A DNA stretch of 64,000 nucleotides from Oscillospiraceae bacterium (GTDB lineage: Bacteria; Bacillota; Clostridia; Oscillospirales; Ruminococcaceae), in contig JAUNSK010000003.1 of the NCBI GenBank assembly GCA_030539275.1, positions 128,263-192,262 of the forward strand, given 5' to 3'. How positions within the stretch are numbered: position 1 is the stretch's first letter; every line of letters starts with the position of its first letter. Made by a program: the position numbers and the translations under genes. The notes below the pieces were generated by a model. The model had not been told where the DNA came from. It was given only the letters and a program-made list of their open reading frames with translations, and did no database searches. Positions 8,887-17,840 of this stretch are shown here, piece after piece.

Positions 8887-10362
8887 CTATCTAAAAGTAA
8901 ACAAACATTCTATATTATTTACTAACTCTTTATTATGAATGTTACAGCCATATGCTTCAATATATCCGTCTTCAGAGATCTTTATTCCTACGCCGTATCT
9001 GGCCAACTTTTTAGCAGCGGCCGTACGTCCGCCTCCGCTACTTCCTGCTTCGACAGAAACAATAGAACCGGCACAGTAAAATGATCCATCAAGTGATACA
9101 ACCGTTGCACCGTCGAGTCCTAATATCTCCTTGCGAAGTACCTTATCTATATTGAAAAAAGAATTGATCCTGGTGTTCGGATATTTCAGAAGATAAGACA
9201 ATATTTCAATTTTCTCCTTACTTTCCTCACTGATGCTTAAAAGCATTTTATTATCTTGTGTATCAGTCTCATACAGATCTATTCTCTCATTTATTGTATC
9301 AGCAAGCTGGTTTTCTTTTTCCTTCAGAATTATTGCTATACATCCTCCGGTATGAGCAAATGAAACATCCAGCAATGTACAGTAAAGTTCTTTGATATTT
9401 TGTCTGATTTTGGCTTCACAGTCAGATTCTTTTATTTCAGCTGAGTTGTCCGAAAGAAAATATGGCCGTAATTTACAGTATACGCGCTGCCAGTCAAATA
9501 CTACCCATTTATTTCCACGCTTTGCATAGCATATAGATCTGTCTTTAATTATAATGATTTCTCCATTTGTCATAGCTATAACGCCTATTGATGATCCTGA
9601 ACAATGATATGCCAGGTCCAGAAATTGAAAAGGAACAAACGGATCCTTCTGACTTTTGATTTTACAACAGGAAGGCCTGGTATTTCGAGACAGAAAAGAC
9701 AGTATATGACCTGCGCAATCCAGTAGAATTCCGCTGAATACACCGTCAGTAAATACTGCACTGCTGTCATTGTTTAAAAACTTCAGATAGTCGGCTTTTG
9801 AGTCATTTGATGTTTTATCAAAGTCGATGACAATTCCAAACGGTATATTCTTGCCTTCATATGTACGGCTGGCCCAGTTTACCATGTGGCAAATGACTGT
9901 ATGAAGGACAAATGCATTTTCTTCTGTTTTTGTAAGTCCTCTGCAAAGGCCAAGTTCAAAAGCAAGGTTCATTGAGCGTTCCTTATATGATGCCTGTCTG
10001 ACCAATGATTTTCCATAGGATCGCTGTCTTGTATATGTTATGTAGTTGTATTCAGCAATCTTCAGCAGTTCATTCAGAATAGTTCTTGCGCGTTTAACTA
10101 TTGATTTGCTGTTATATGAAACAATACTATAGCAAAAATGAGCTTTTTTGTTTGAATATACTGCTGAATAAAAAAACAAATATTCTTTGTTATTGTCTTT
10201 TTTGTCAACTGATATTTCTATAAGTTCTTTATTGGAGAACTTTTTATGACATATATCTCCTTTGTTGCTTCTGACATCAAACAGGGGAAGAATATAAGTT
10301 TCTATAATCTCTTTGAATTCATCTCGTGCGGATAAATAGTTTTCTGATACTTCGGTACACAT
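8887..10362 (-). CDS. Protein with degenerate diadenylate cyclase (DAC)-type C-terminal domain
   Basis: About 490 residues, soluble. The last ~170 residues align by eye with the DAC/DisA_N fold: a strand pattern near GGCIAIIL, then the conserved LDGATVV (about 419-425, the DGA motif), and a segment GGGRTAAAKKLA (about 446-457) at the position of the catalytic GTRHRAA motif, followed by ISEDG where cyclases have SEE. The RHR triplet is not conserved (GRT instead), so cyclic-di-AMP synthesis is doubtful; a nucleotide-sensing role like the DAC-related sensor families is more likely. The N-terminal ~300 residues are not recognised. GGAG abuts the first ATG (10371), so I prefer the fourth codon, ATG at 10362. 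It converges on the TerB/BrxD/helicase operon. Domain call is by eye. Confidence 0.6.
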   Translation of the reverse strand: MCTEVSENYLSARDEFKEIIETYILPLFDVRSNKGDICHKKFSNKELIEISVDKKDNNKEYLFFYSAVYSNKKAHFCYSIVSYNSKSIVKRARTILNELLKIAEYNYITYTRQRSYGKSLVRQASYKERSMNLAFELGLCRGLTKTEENAFVLHTVICHMVNWASRTYEGKNIPFGIVIDFDKTSNDSKADYLKFLNNDSSAVFTDGVFSGILLDCAGHILSFLSRNTRPSCCKIKSQKDPFVPFQFLDLAYHCSGSSIGVIAMTNGEIIIIKDRSICYAKRGNKWVVFDWQRVYCKLRPYFLSDNSAEIKESDCEAKIRQNIKELYCTLLDVSFAHTGGCIAIILKEKENQLADTINERIDLYETDTQDNKMLLSISEESKEKIEILSYLLKYPNTRINSFFNIDKVLRKEILGLDGATVVSLDGSFYCAGSIVSVEAGSSGGGRTAAAKKLARYGVGIKISEDGYIEAYGCNIHNKELVNNIECLFTFR

Positions 10363-10412
10363 TTCGATCATCTCCGTTGTTTATTAATAAAGTATATATT
10401 GCCATATAATAC

Positions 10413-10441
10413 ATTATACAATTATTTCCGAAAATAATCAA
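10413..10441 (-). promoter_or_regulatory. Sigma-A promoter for the DAC-like gene
   Basis: On the minus strand TTGATT (10441-10436), a 17-bp spacer and TATAAT (10418-10413) lie about 50 bp upstream of the start at 10362. Confidence 0.65.
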
Positions 10442-10490
10442 TATATAGTAATAGAACATGATAAATTTATATTAAAAAGCCGGCTTTCTA

Positions 10491-11120
10491 TCAGATTATC
10501 CTGCATATCTCCGATACTGGTTTCATTACCTTCTGTCTGGGTGTATAAGCCGGTTTTCCTATAGGCACAATGCTCATGAGCCTGTATCCTTCCGGGATGC
10601 CGATAAATTCATTGATCTCTGCCTGCGCAACAACAGGATCATTCATCCAGCATCCGCCGAGCCCCATATCGTGGGCGGCAAGTAGCATATTTTCAATGGC
10701 CGCTCCTACAGAAAGAATATCGGGGCTGCCCAGCATATCAAGCATTGTATCATGATCATAGCCGTTTTGTTCATAAAACCGGGTTACACGAGGGTCATGA
10801 TAATTCATTATGGTTTTATAAACACATATTACAAGCGGCGCATTTCTGAAAAATGTAGTCTGCCTGATCCTTGAACTTAAAAATGCATCATCACCGCAAT
10901 CCTTGTAAAATCTCTCAACACCCTTCTGAGTGGCAAGTGCAAGACCGTCTATCATTTCACGGGATTTTACACAGGCAAAATACCAGCACTGGCTGTTGCA
11001 GCCGCTTGGTGCAGCAGCAGCTGCATTTATCAATGCTTCTGTCTGTTCGTCACTTACAGGGTCACTGCAGTATTTACGGATGCTTCTGCGGGTGTTGATA
11101 GTACTGAACATATTATTCAT
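10491..11120 (-). CDS. Nitroreductase family protein
   Basis: A 209-residue FMN-dependent oxidoreductase of the nitroreductase superfamily. The N-terminus has the hallmark TINTRRSIRKY with FMN-phosphate-contacting arginines, then AAAAAPSGCNSQCWYF (about 33-48), and near 147-160 the GAAIENMLLAAHDMGLGGCW segment that closes the dimer and flavin site. The C-terminal VPIGKPA is also typical. Physiological substrate is unknown; members reduce nitro groups, quinones or flavins with NAD(P)H. GAGGT sits eight bases before the ATG. It stands alone on the minus strand, with its stop about 130 bp from the DAC-like gene's start, so read-through into that gene is possible. Confidence 0.93.
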   Translation of the reverse strand: MNNMFSTINTRRSIRKYCSDPVSDEQTEALINAAAAAPSGCNSQCWYFACVKSREMIDGLALATQKGVERFYKDCGDDAFLSSRIRQTTFFRNAPLVICVYKTIMNYHDPRVTRFYEQNGYDHDTMLDMLGSPDILSVGAAIENMLLAAHDMGLGGCWMNDPVVAQAEINEFIGIPEGYRLMSIVPIGKPAYTPRQKVMKPVSEICRII

Positions 11121-11178
11121 GATATTTACCTCTTTTATATTTAATTTGTTTATTTTTAAACTATCTTTATATTTTTTA

Positions 11179-11207
11179 TTGACATAAACTGTAAAATAAG
11201 ATATAAT
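11179..11207 (+). promoter_or_regulatory. Sigma-A promoter for the 490-residue unknown gene
   Basis: TTGACA (11179-11184), a 17-bp spacer and TATAAT (11202-11207) point rightward and imply a leader of about 190 bases before the gene at 11404. The leader is AT-rich and I see no riboswitch in it. Confidence 0.7.
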
Positions 11208-11403
11208 AAAGATATTCTAAAATATCTTGTAAAAAATGTTGATAATTATAAAAATAAATGTTATACTTTATTAAAGTAATGATTTTTAAAACTATTTATC
11301 GACTATATTCGTTAATATGACTAATTATTATGAGCCGATAAATATTATCGGATAACAAATTTTTACTATTTTTAAGTTTTTAAAATGAACAGGAGGGACA
11401 GTT

Positions 11404-12876
11404 ATGGATAAAAGTTTTTCAGTTTTTTTTCTCGATAAGACCTACAGGTTTCCGGAAGGGCTTAACACTTATTTAGGCCTGCTCAGATTTTTTCTGAGAA
11501 TGCAGGAAGATCTATGTTATTGTGCACAGAAAAAGGCGGAGTCTGCGAAGAACAGACCGTTAAGCACTAAGGATATTATGCCTGAGATCGATATTAACCT
11601 TCATAAAGTAATATCTATTTTATCAGAGAACGGAATTGATAACAGGACTCTTTCAGATTATACTGATAACAGTAAAGGCTTAAAGGATTTCGAAAAAGTA
11701 TGCAATGCCAGAAGTAACTTAACAGGCATGTCATCTCTGGATATTAACTCAGACAGCAGTAATCCTGAAAAATCTGCTGAAAAGAAGTTCTCCACAACTG
11801 CTGCTTCTATGGCATATGAGTACAGCTGTTATAAGAGGGAGCAGAATAATAATAACTCTGAAAATCAAAAAAACAATATTGAAAACGATTATTTAGAGGA
11901 AGCAAAACAGCATCTTACACATTTTGTTTATGAAGTGATGGATCTGTTTATGGTTGACGTGATAAATGCTGAAAAGTTTCATGAGGAAGTTCTCAGACAT
12001 GCTGATTTCAGAGCATCACAGGCAGCTCTCGGACAGCTGAAGGTAAACGCTGATAAACAGTCTGTACTGGAAAAAGCATTTATTCTGTGCCCATATAATG
12101 AAAACATATATGATGAAATTCTTAAGCGCAATATGCTGAATGCACAGACATACAAAACTGCTAATTATTTTTGTCCTGATATAAAGATTGCGCAGCAGAT
12201 ATTTGATATGTGCACAATAAATGACGTTACAAAAAAGTATTCAGCCGAATACAAACGAATAAGTCCATATCTGCCGATACTGTCTGCTCAGTTAAGACTG
12301 AGTGAAAATGCCACAGTCAAATTTATGTTTAATAAGGCATACGGTTCATTTGTTAAAACATTTGAGACTCTTGAGAAAATTCCGTCCTACTCCAAAAAAG
12401 AGATGAAGGAATTTGTAAGTAAAAATATTTCAAATGAGGGTGAATATATATACTCACTTTCACAGGGACAGATCGAACTTACAATGCAGACATTTGTAAA
12501 AACAAGAATTGATATGGATAACTATGGTTTTCTTCTGAGCCATGGATTTAAGTTTGAAAAGATTCCTGCCCAGGTATCTGTTGAGAATTATTTTGCATCA
12601 AAAATTTCTCAGGCAGTTGTTGCATATATAGCAGAGTGCAGAACAAACAGAAGAAAGCTTGAAGATCTTAAGTCCACTTATGAAGGAGATATGAATATAA
12701 AAACCAACAATATCCTTCTTCTTGAAATGGAGTTATCCGATACCGGTGTGTTCGCACTGCAAAAGAAAAAAGAACTTAAGGAGAAGCTTGCATCTGCAAA
12801 GAAAGAGGCAGAGGAATATAAAACCTCGTCTGCATATCCTGATGAAAAGGATAAGTTTGACTCAGTTTATATCTGA
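11404..12876 (+). CDS. Hypothetical helical protein with C-terminal coiled coil
   Basis: 490 residues, not recognised. It has no signal peptide or membrane segment. The composition is helix-rich; residues about 110-165 are Asn/Ser/Glu-rich and probably disordered. Around 225-240 there is a motif AFILCPYNENIYDEIL that resembles tetratricopeptide-like repeats found in many Firmicutes proteins of unknown role. The C-terminal ~70 residues are a Lys/Glu-rich coiled coil. AGGAGGGA lies well spaced before the ATG. It has its own sigma-A promoter and terminator, so it is a monocistronic gene. No partner is suggested by the neighbours. Confidence 0.75.
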   Translation: MDKSFSVFFLDKTYRFPEGLNTYLGLLRFFLRMQEDLCYCAQKKAESAKNRPLSTKDIMPEIDINLHKVISILSENGIDNRTLSDYTDNSKGLKDFEKVCNARSNLTGMSSLDINSDSSNPEKSAEKKFSTTAASMAYEYSCYKREQNNNNSENQKNNIENDYLEEAKQHLTHFVYEVMDLFMVDVINAEKFHEEVLRHADFRASQAALGQLKVNADKQSVLEKAFILCPYNENIYDEILKRNMLNAQTYKTANYFCPDIKIAQQIFDMCTINDVTKKYSAEYKRISPYLPILSAQLRLSENATVKFMFNKAYGSFVKTFETLEKIPSYSKKEMKEFVSKNISNEGEYIYSLSQGQIELTMQTFVKTRIDMDNYGFLLSHGFKFEKIPAQVSVENYFASKISQAVVAYIAECRTNRRKLEDLKSTYEGDMNIKTNNILLLEMELSDTGVFALQKKKELKEKLASAKKEAEEYKTSSAYPDEKDKFDSVYI

Positions 12877-12951
12877 AAATACGATAGAAATTATTTTGAC
12901 TGCGCTTATATATTATATCATAAATACTGGCCTATAAAATGAATAAAAATT

Positions 12952-12997
12952 AAAGATTCCTTGAGACAATTAATAGCTGTTTTGAGGAATCTTTTTT
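12952..12997 (+). terminator. Rho-independent terminator
   Basis: AAGATTCCT pairs with AGGAATCTT and is followed by a T-run. It closes the gene at 11404-12876. The remainder of the 12877-13214 gap holds only the promoter at 13116. Confidence 0.8.
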
Positions 12998-13115
12998 ATA
13001 AATAAATCCGATCAGATATTATATTTTTCGCATAAAAAAACAGTAAAAAGTACATTGTATTTTTATTAGTCAGTTTTTTTGATACGAAACATAAAATAAT
13101 ACTAAAAAAAAAGAA

Positions 13116-13144
13116 TTGACATAATTATTTTAGTGATGTATACT
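13116..13144 (+). promoter_or_regulatory. Sigma-A promoter for the PqqD-like gene
   Basis: TTGACA (13116-13121), a 17-bp spacer and TATACT (13139-13144), about 70 bp upstream of the start at 13215. Confidence 0.75.
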
Positions 13145-13214
13145 AAAAATATAAGATTTATTGGATACGAAAAACAAATGATGAGAGAAATTCTAAAATT
13201 AAGAGAGGAAGATA

Positions 13215-13475
13215 ATGATGAAACTTAAAAGATCTGTTATCACAGACTATACGAACGGAGCGTCCGGAATGCTGCCTGATTACAGCTTTGACAATATAGG
13301 ACTCAAAAGCAACTGTACGGCTGATTTTATATTTTCACATATGAAAACCGACACAACCGAGAAACAGCTTGCCTCAGACATACTAAATCAGTATGATGTC
13401 ACCGCTTTTTCAGCCACGCGTGATGCCGGCAGGATCATAAGCGGACTCAGGGATGCAGGACTTCTTGATGAATAG
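13215..13475 (+). CDS. PqqD-like (RiPP recognition element) small protein
   Basis: 86 residues. The pattern of a short beta-rich N-terminus, then a helical half with LASDILNQYDV and a final GLRDAGLL matches the PqqD family, whose wHTH fold binds leader peptides of ribosomally made, modified peptides. Two adjacent ATG codons (13215 and 13218) follow GAGAGGA; the second has slightly better spacing. It is flanked by its own promoter and terminator, with no precursor peptide or radical SAM gene next to it. The nearest radical SAM enzymes are 30 kb away. It could serve in trans or be a remnant of a lost cluster. The family call is good, the role open. Confidence 0.7.
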   Translation: MMKLKRSVITDYTNGASGMLPDYSFDNIGLKSNCTADFIFSHMKTDTTEKQLASDILNQYDVTAFSATRDAGRIISGLRDAGLLDE

Positions 13476-13501
13476 ACTTTTCTAAGGGATTTAAAATATG
13501 T

Positions 13502-13539
13502 AATGGTCATGCCGTTTGCCGCGGTATGGCCATTTTTTG
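13502..13539 (+). terminator. Rho-independent terminator
   Basis: A 13-bp stem (AATGGTCATGCCG with its partner, two GU pairs) followed by six T residues, just after the PqqD-like gene. Confidence 0.85.
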
Positions 13540-13703
13540 TGTCTGTATAATTGAGCATACTTGATTTTAATATACAGGTACAGTTGAATGTGCCGGTATA
13601 ATCTTGCAGCACACTGCTCCGGGTAACGATTATTAATTTAACGGATCATTTGCAGTCGTGTGTAAAAAATAAAATAGAAAAAAATATATTTTATTACATA
13701 TAC

Positions 13704-13732
13704 TGTTACATTTAAAAAACCGGGAACGTATT
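13704..13732 (+). promoter_or_regulatory. ECF-type promoter, copy 1
   Basis: TGTTAC (13704-13709), 17 bp, CGTATT (13727-13732), followed by TATAAGTGAAAGTACTTTTA. The same two boxes with identical spacing and the same downstream sequence occur before the sigma-factor gene (15637-15665). The form (AAC-type -35, CGT-type -10) is that of extracytoplasmic-function sigma promoters. It is the only element I see in 13540-13884 besides the ribosome site AAGGAG before 13885. Confidence 0.65.
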
Positions 13733-13884
13733 ATAAGTGAAAGTACTTTTATATTTTTTGCGCAGGGAGAAATCGGTGTCTATATATACCGGATAATTTA
13801 CAGTACTTTTGATCAGATGGCTATTAATAATTTTAGTTGAAGAGATTCGCAGTCCCGGTCAGTGACTGAAAGGAGACGATCAAT

Positions 13885-15255
13885 ATGATAAACAAAAGAA
13901 CTGCAGCCGTGGCAGGTGCAGCAATACTGATATTTGCTGCTTGGGCTGCCGCAGTAATAATTAATTTAAATAAAGATGGCTCTGATGCTGATAGTCAGAC
14001 AGCACTATCAGCAGTGATCACGGCATCAGCAAAGCAAAGTGAAAACAGCATTGTCAGTACAACCACTAAACAGACAACTGTATATGAAACAGCTCAGAAA
14101 AGTGATACACAGACATCACAGGCGGTTGATGCTGATGAACCGGTAAAAACAAAATCCGGTTTTGAATCAAAAGAAGAACTTCTGAGTTATATTGCCTCAA
14201 ATACAGCAGATATATCTCCTCTGAAGGTCGGCTACGAAGCAACTGGTTATGCTCAGACATACTCAGAATTTTATAATGTTGAATTTACAGATGAAGGATA
14301 TAAATGTACAGTTGCTGACAGCGACGCAAGAAAAGGATGGGAGCCCCTTTTTCCAACATACAATGAAGATACACATATTATCAGGCAGGTGACAAAATGT
14401 GAACTGTCAAAAGAAGATATTTCTGATTTTTCACGGATATTTTCATATATTAATAAAACTGCAGGCGAGGACAGTTACTATATTTACGATGTTTATAAAT
14501 ATGACTTCAGAATTGACTATAATGGATGCGGAAATCATCATATATCAGATACGTCTGAAAGATCAGACTTCTGTGTTGAAATAATCCTCAAAGACTATTA
14601 TGATAAATTTAAAAAATTTGATTTTGATTATTCAGACTTTACAGTTACTTATATGATCGTTAATACTCATACTTTCTCTGATGATAATTCATCTGAGCCT
14701 GTTGTGAAAGATACAGACTCCGTCCTGATAAGTGAATATCCTTATTTCAGAAGATCTCATGAGATCTCAGAGGCTTTCCTTAACGAATTCAATGAACTCT
14801 ATAGTGATTATGCTGTTACTATCGGATGTTTTGAATATGGCGGATCAACTGGTGTTGCCAGACCTTTCACATCATGGATCAGAAATACTGCTTTAAACGA
14901 TTTTTATTACGGTTATTATCTGCAGAGTTACTCAGAATCGGCCTGTGCTGAAAATATGACACCACAGACGGAGGATCCGTATCTGAATATATCTTTGTAT
15001 TTCAAACCTTCAACGACAGAAGAAGAGGTAACTGCACACTTAAGAGAAATGAAACCGCTTCTTACAAAGTATAATGTTTATAATATTACTTCCGATGTTC
15101 TTACCAATGAAAATGATTTTGTGAGGATCAAAGGAAGCGGAGGTTATATACCAGACAAATTAATAAATTCTTCAACGTCCTCACCTGATAAATTCAATAG
15201 GATAAACAGATATCACTGTTCATCATTGGACTTTTATCCATGGGGAGCAAGATAA
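13885..15255 (+). CDS. Membrane-anchored sensor domain protein, paralogue of the anti-sigma factor downstream
   Basis: 456 residues: a single N-terminal membrane segment (about 7-27), a Thr/Ser/Gln-rich linker (about 30-90), then a ~360-residue extracellular domain. That domain is clearly homologous to the one in the protein at 16213-17802: both have FYNVxFTDxGYxCTV, INKTAG, FLNEFNxLYSDYAVTIG and a near-C-terminal SGGYIPD. Unlike the downstream copy it lacks the ~70-residue cytoplasmic part that would bind a sigma factor. It lies behind an ECF-type promoter matching that of the sigma gene. It may be a decoy or co-receptor made under control of the same sigma factor. The extracellular domain is not recognised. 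Confidence 0.8.
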   Translation: MINKRTAAVAGAAILIFAAWAAAVIINLNKDGSDADSQTALSAVITASAKQSENSIVSTTTKQTTVYETAQKSDTQTSQAVDADEPVKTKSGFESKEELLSYIASNTADISPLKVGYEATGYAQTYSEFYNVEFTDEGYKCTVADSDARKGWEPLFPTYNEDTHIIRQVTKCELSKEDISDFSRIFSYINKTAGEDSYYIYDVYKYDFRIDYNGCGNHHISDTSERSDFCVEIILKDYYDKFKKFDFDYSDFTVTYMIVNTHTFSDDNSSEPVVKDTDSVLISEYPYFRRSHEISEAFLNEFNELYSDYAVTIGCFEYGGSTGVARPFTSWIRNTALNDFYYGYYLQSYSESACAENMTPQTEDPYLNISLYFKPSTTEEEVTAHLREMKPLLTKYNVYNITSDVLTNENDFVRIKGSGGYIPDKLINSSTSSPDKFNRINRYHCSSLDFYPWGAR

Positions 15256-15304
15256 TTCAGAAAAAGTTTTTAATATATTTTTACCTGCGCTTGACAGTTG
15301 CCAT

Positions 15305-15378
15305 GTTATGAGTAAAAATACCTTTAAATCTGATATGGTTACAAGATTAAACCGTGGGTGACACTGCTTTTAGTACTT
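15305..15378 (+). pseudogene. Decayed copy of the sigma-gene 5' region
   Basis: About 74 bp here align with 15663-15738, running from just inside the -10 region through the leader to the first codons of the sigma gene: shared CTTTAAATCTGA, GACNCTGCTTT and AGTACT blocks in the same order. No reading frame is preserved. It looks like debris of the tandem duplication that made the two sensor genes. The rest of 15256-15728 carries only a hairpin and the promoter. Confidence 0.5.
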
Positions 15379-15409
15379 GTGAACTGCAGTTAATCCTCCT
15401 TATATACCC

Positions 15410-15444
15410 AAACAGCCCTGAAAGCTTAGCTTTCAGGGCTGTTT
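15410..15444. terminator. 16-bp hairpin, probable terminator
   Basis: Perfect 16-bp stem AAACAGCCCTGAAAGC with a three-base loop; the T-tract is short. A near copy follows the second sensor gene at 17841-17877, so the hairpin was duplicated together with the gene. Confidence 0.65.
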
Positions 15445-15636
15445 GTGAAAATGCATATTCTGACTGCAATACGCTTCTGATACTGAGATTCTGAAAAACT
15501 GATGACAAGCTTATTTCGGATACGGCTGGTATTTTCAAGGGCGATCGTGAAATAAAAAACTCTTTGATGTTGAAAATCACAGGTAATTATCGATATTAAA
15601 TAAATAGAGAAAGTATTATAATTATTAGCAGGATTC

Positions 15637-15665
15637 TGTTACCTTTTAAAGGTCGTATCCGTATT
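15637..15665 (+). promoter_or_regulatory. ECF-type promoter, copy 2 (likely autoregulatory)
   Basis: TGTTAC (15637-15642), 17 bp, CGTATT (15660-15665), then the same TATAAGTGAAAGTACTTTTA as at copy 1. It sits about 60 bp before the sigma-factor gene, the usual place for an autoregulated ECF promoter. Confidence 0.7.
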
Positions 15666-15728
15666 ATAAGTGAAAGTACTTTTAAATCTGACAAATATAT
15701 AAGATAACACCGGAGGGAGGACGCTGCT

Positions 15729-16223
15729 TTGAGTACTGAAAGACAGGAAAGGTTTGAGTGCATTCTGAGAGAATACGGGGATAGTATTTATAAAATTGCG
15801 TGGCTTCACACAAAGAGTGAAATGGATGCACAGGATATCGTTCAGGAGGTGTTCCTGAGGTATTCTAAATCAGAAAAAAATTTTGAATCGAAAGAACATA
15901 TAAAGGCATGGCTTATCAGAGTTACAATAAACCGCTGCAATGATCTGAAGAGATCACAGATGAAAGCAAATGCCACTGCACTTAATGAAAACACGGTTGA
16001 TTCACATGAGTACTTCGGTACTGAAAGTACTTTAAGTCTGGCAGTTAAGAAATTGCCTGAAAAGTACAGGAGCGTTATACACTTGTTTTACTATGAGGGC
16101 TACAGTATAAAAGAGATAGGTAAAATAACAAATACAACAGAAGGGGCTGTCAAGATGCAGCTGTCTCGAGGAAGAGGACTTCTGAAAAACATTCTGAAGG
16201 GAGAGTCAGAATATGCGTTTTGA
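15729..16223 (+). CDS. ECF RNA polymerase sigma factor
   Basis: 164 residues, sigma-70 family group 4. Region 2 includes ESMDAQDIVQEVFL-like sequence (here SEMDAQDIVQEVFLRY, about 32-47) and a WLIRVTINRCND segment; region 4 has LPEKYRSVIHLFYYEG and an HTH with IKEIGKITNTTEGAVKMQLSRG. The start is a TTG seven bases after GGAGGGAGG. The stop overlaps the following anti-sigma gene by 11 bp, the usual coupling of sigma and anti-sigma. It probably transcribes its own operon and the paralogous sensor gene at 13885 from the matched ECF promoters. The inducing signal would be sensed by the extracellular domain of the partner. Confidence 0.95.
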   Translation: MSTERQERFECILREYGDSIYKIAWLHTKSEMDAQDIVQEVFLRYSKSEKNFESKEHIKAWLIRVTINRCNDLKRSQMKANATALNENTVDSHEYFGTESTLSLAVKKLPEKYRSVIHLFYYEGYSIKEIGKITNTTEGAVKMQLSRGRGLLKNILKGESEYAF

Positions 16224-17802
16224 TGATGAGTACAGGAAAGACATGGACAATAAAAAACTGAGTGATGAATTTATAAAAAAACTGTCTGCAAAAATGGATG
16301 CTCAGGCAGGGGACGGTAATGACGATCCGTGCAAATATCTGGATGAGACAGAAGAAATGACCGAGGAAGCAGCACTTGTTAAAATTCACGACGAAAGGAG
16401 AGGACGTATTATGATCAGAAGAATAACAGCAGCAGCTGCTGCGGCAGTTGTAGTATTTGGTGGAGCGATAGCAGCAATATATAAAAACAGACCTGATATT
16501 GAACCGGGCGATAATACGTATGATACCAGTATTACCAGTGAGACCTTAACAGATGTAACTGTCACAACAATCAGTGTTCAGACAAAACAGACTACGAAAT
16601 CAGTAACCGGCACGACATCACTGCCTGTTACAACAAATCCTGATAATGCACAGACAACCAAAGTCACTGCGGCAGATAATAATTCTCAGACAGAGGTGAA
16701 CTTTGCTTCAAAGGATGAACTTGTGAATTTCGTCAATGCAAGAACAGCAGAAAATTCACCTCTGGCAACGTCATATGAAGCAGCAGGATACGACAGAATA
16801 TACAGTCAGTTCTATAATGTCAGCTTTACAGATTCAGGATACAGATGCACAGTATCTGATTCTGAGGCAAGAAGAGGCCTTGCCGGATACTGGCCTGTAT
16901 ATTACGAGGACTCTTATGACGTAATGCAGGCAACATCAGATAAACTTAATGAAGATGATCTTGATGATTTTTCACGTATAATCTCTTATATAAATAAAAC
17001 TGCCGGAAGAGACAATTACTATATCCATGATATCTATAAGTATGACATCAGCCGCAGTTATTATCAGGTCGGCAGTGATGTAACCGAAGATACAGAGAAA
17101 AAACCGAATTATTGTGTAGAAATCGTTCTGAAGGATTATTATGAGCAGTATAAGCTTTATAATTATAATAAAGAAGATTTTGTTGTATCATATGCACTGG
17201 AGCATACTCATATAGTCGATGACGCAACACAATACGACGGAGGTAAATCTGAAAAATATCATGATAACGTGGTACTCACTGAATATCCGTATTTTAATAA
17301 AACGCAGGAGTTATGCAGGAATTTTCTCAATGAGTTTAATTCGCTGTACAGTGATTATGCAGTTACGATCGGAAATGTAAGCTACAAGCAGGATTATACG
17401 ATCGACGGTCCGTTTACTTCATGGGTCAGAAATACTGTACAGGATGATGTATACTTCAGATACCATATAGATCAGTACCTTGTGCCGGCATGTGCAGAAA
17501 ATGAAAGCCCTGATTTTTCAGAAACTGACATGAGGGTATGCTTATATTTCAAACCCGGAACGGATGAAAGCTTTGTAGATTCCTGTCTGAATCATATGAA
17601 GCCATTGTTCGATAAGTATAATATTAATTTTATGACAACTGATGTACTGACTGATCAAAGTGATTTCGACAGAATAAAGAACAGCGGCGGTTATATACCT
17701 GATATGCAGATCAGTTCCTCATCATCAGCTCCTTCACTGGAAAATTATATTGAAAGATATCATAACAAGGGCAACGATTTTCAATCCTGGAGTTCTAAAT
17801 AG
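16213..17802 (+). CDS. Transmembrane anti-sigma factor with large extracellular sensor domain
   Basis: 529 residues. The first ~70 are cytoplasmic and charged (putative sigma-binding region), followed by one membrane segment (about 73-92), a Thr-rich linker (about 95-150), and a ~370-residue extracellular domain homologous to the protein at 13885-15255. There is no HxxxCxxC zinc finger, so sigma binding uses another fold, as in RsiV/RsgI-like anti-sigmas. Overlap with the sigma gene and the topology make the anti-sigma role likely, though the sigma-binding segment is not a family I can name. The extracellular domain, with conserved FASKDEL and IPD motifs, is unknown. The gene ends at a strong hairpin. 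Confidence 0.8.
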   Translation: MRFDDEYRKDMDNKKLSDEFIKKLSAKMDAQAGDGNDDPCKYLDETEEMTEEAALVKIHDERRGRIMIRRITAAAAAAVVVFGGAIAAIYKNRPDIEPGDNTYDTSITSETLTDVTVTTISVQTKQTTKSVTGTTSLPVTTNPDNAQTTKVTAADNNSQTEVNFASKDELVNFVNARTAENSPLATSYEAAGYDRIYSQFYNVSFTDSGYRCTVSDSEARRGLAGYWPVYYEDSYDVMQATSDKLNEDDLDDFSRIISYINKTAGRDNYYIHDIYKYDISRSYYQVGSDVTEDTEKKPNYCVEIVLKDYYEQYKLYNYNKEDFVVSYALEHTHIVDDATQYDGGKSEKYHDNVVLTEYPYFNKTQELCRNFLNEFNSLYSDYAVTIGNVSYKQDYTIDGPFTSWVRNTVQDDVYFRYHIDQYLVPACAENESPDFSETDMRVCLYFKPGTDESFVDSCLNHMKPLFDKYNINFMTTDVLTDQSDFDRIKNSGGYIPDMQISSSSSAPSLENYIERYHNKGNDFQSWSSK

Positions 17803-17840
17803 AAATAGTACAAGATCAGAGGTTAGTCCTCATATATACA

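Noticed and set aside
16020-16036. Palindrome AAAGTACTTT as an ECF operator
   Set aside because: The same palindrome follows both ECF promoters but also occurs here inside the sigma coding region, so it may be incidental and is not called as a separate site.
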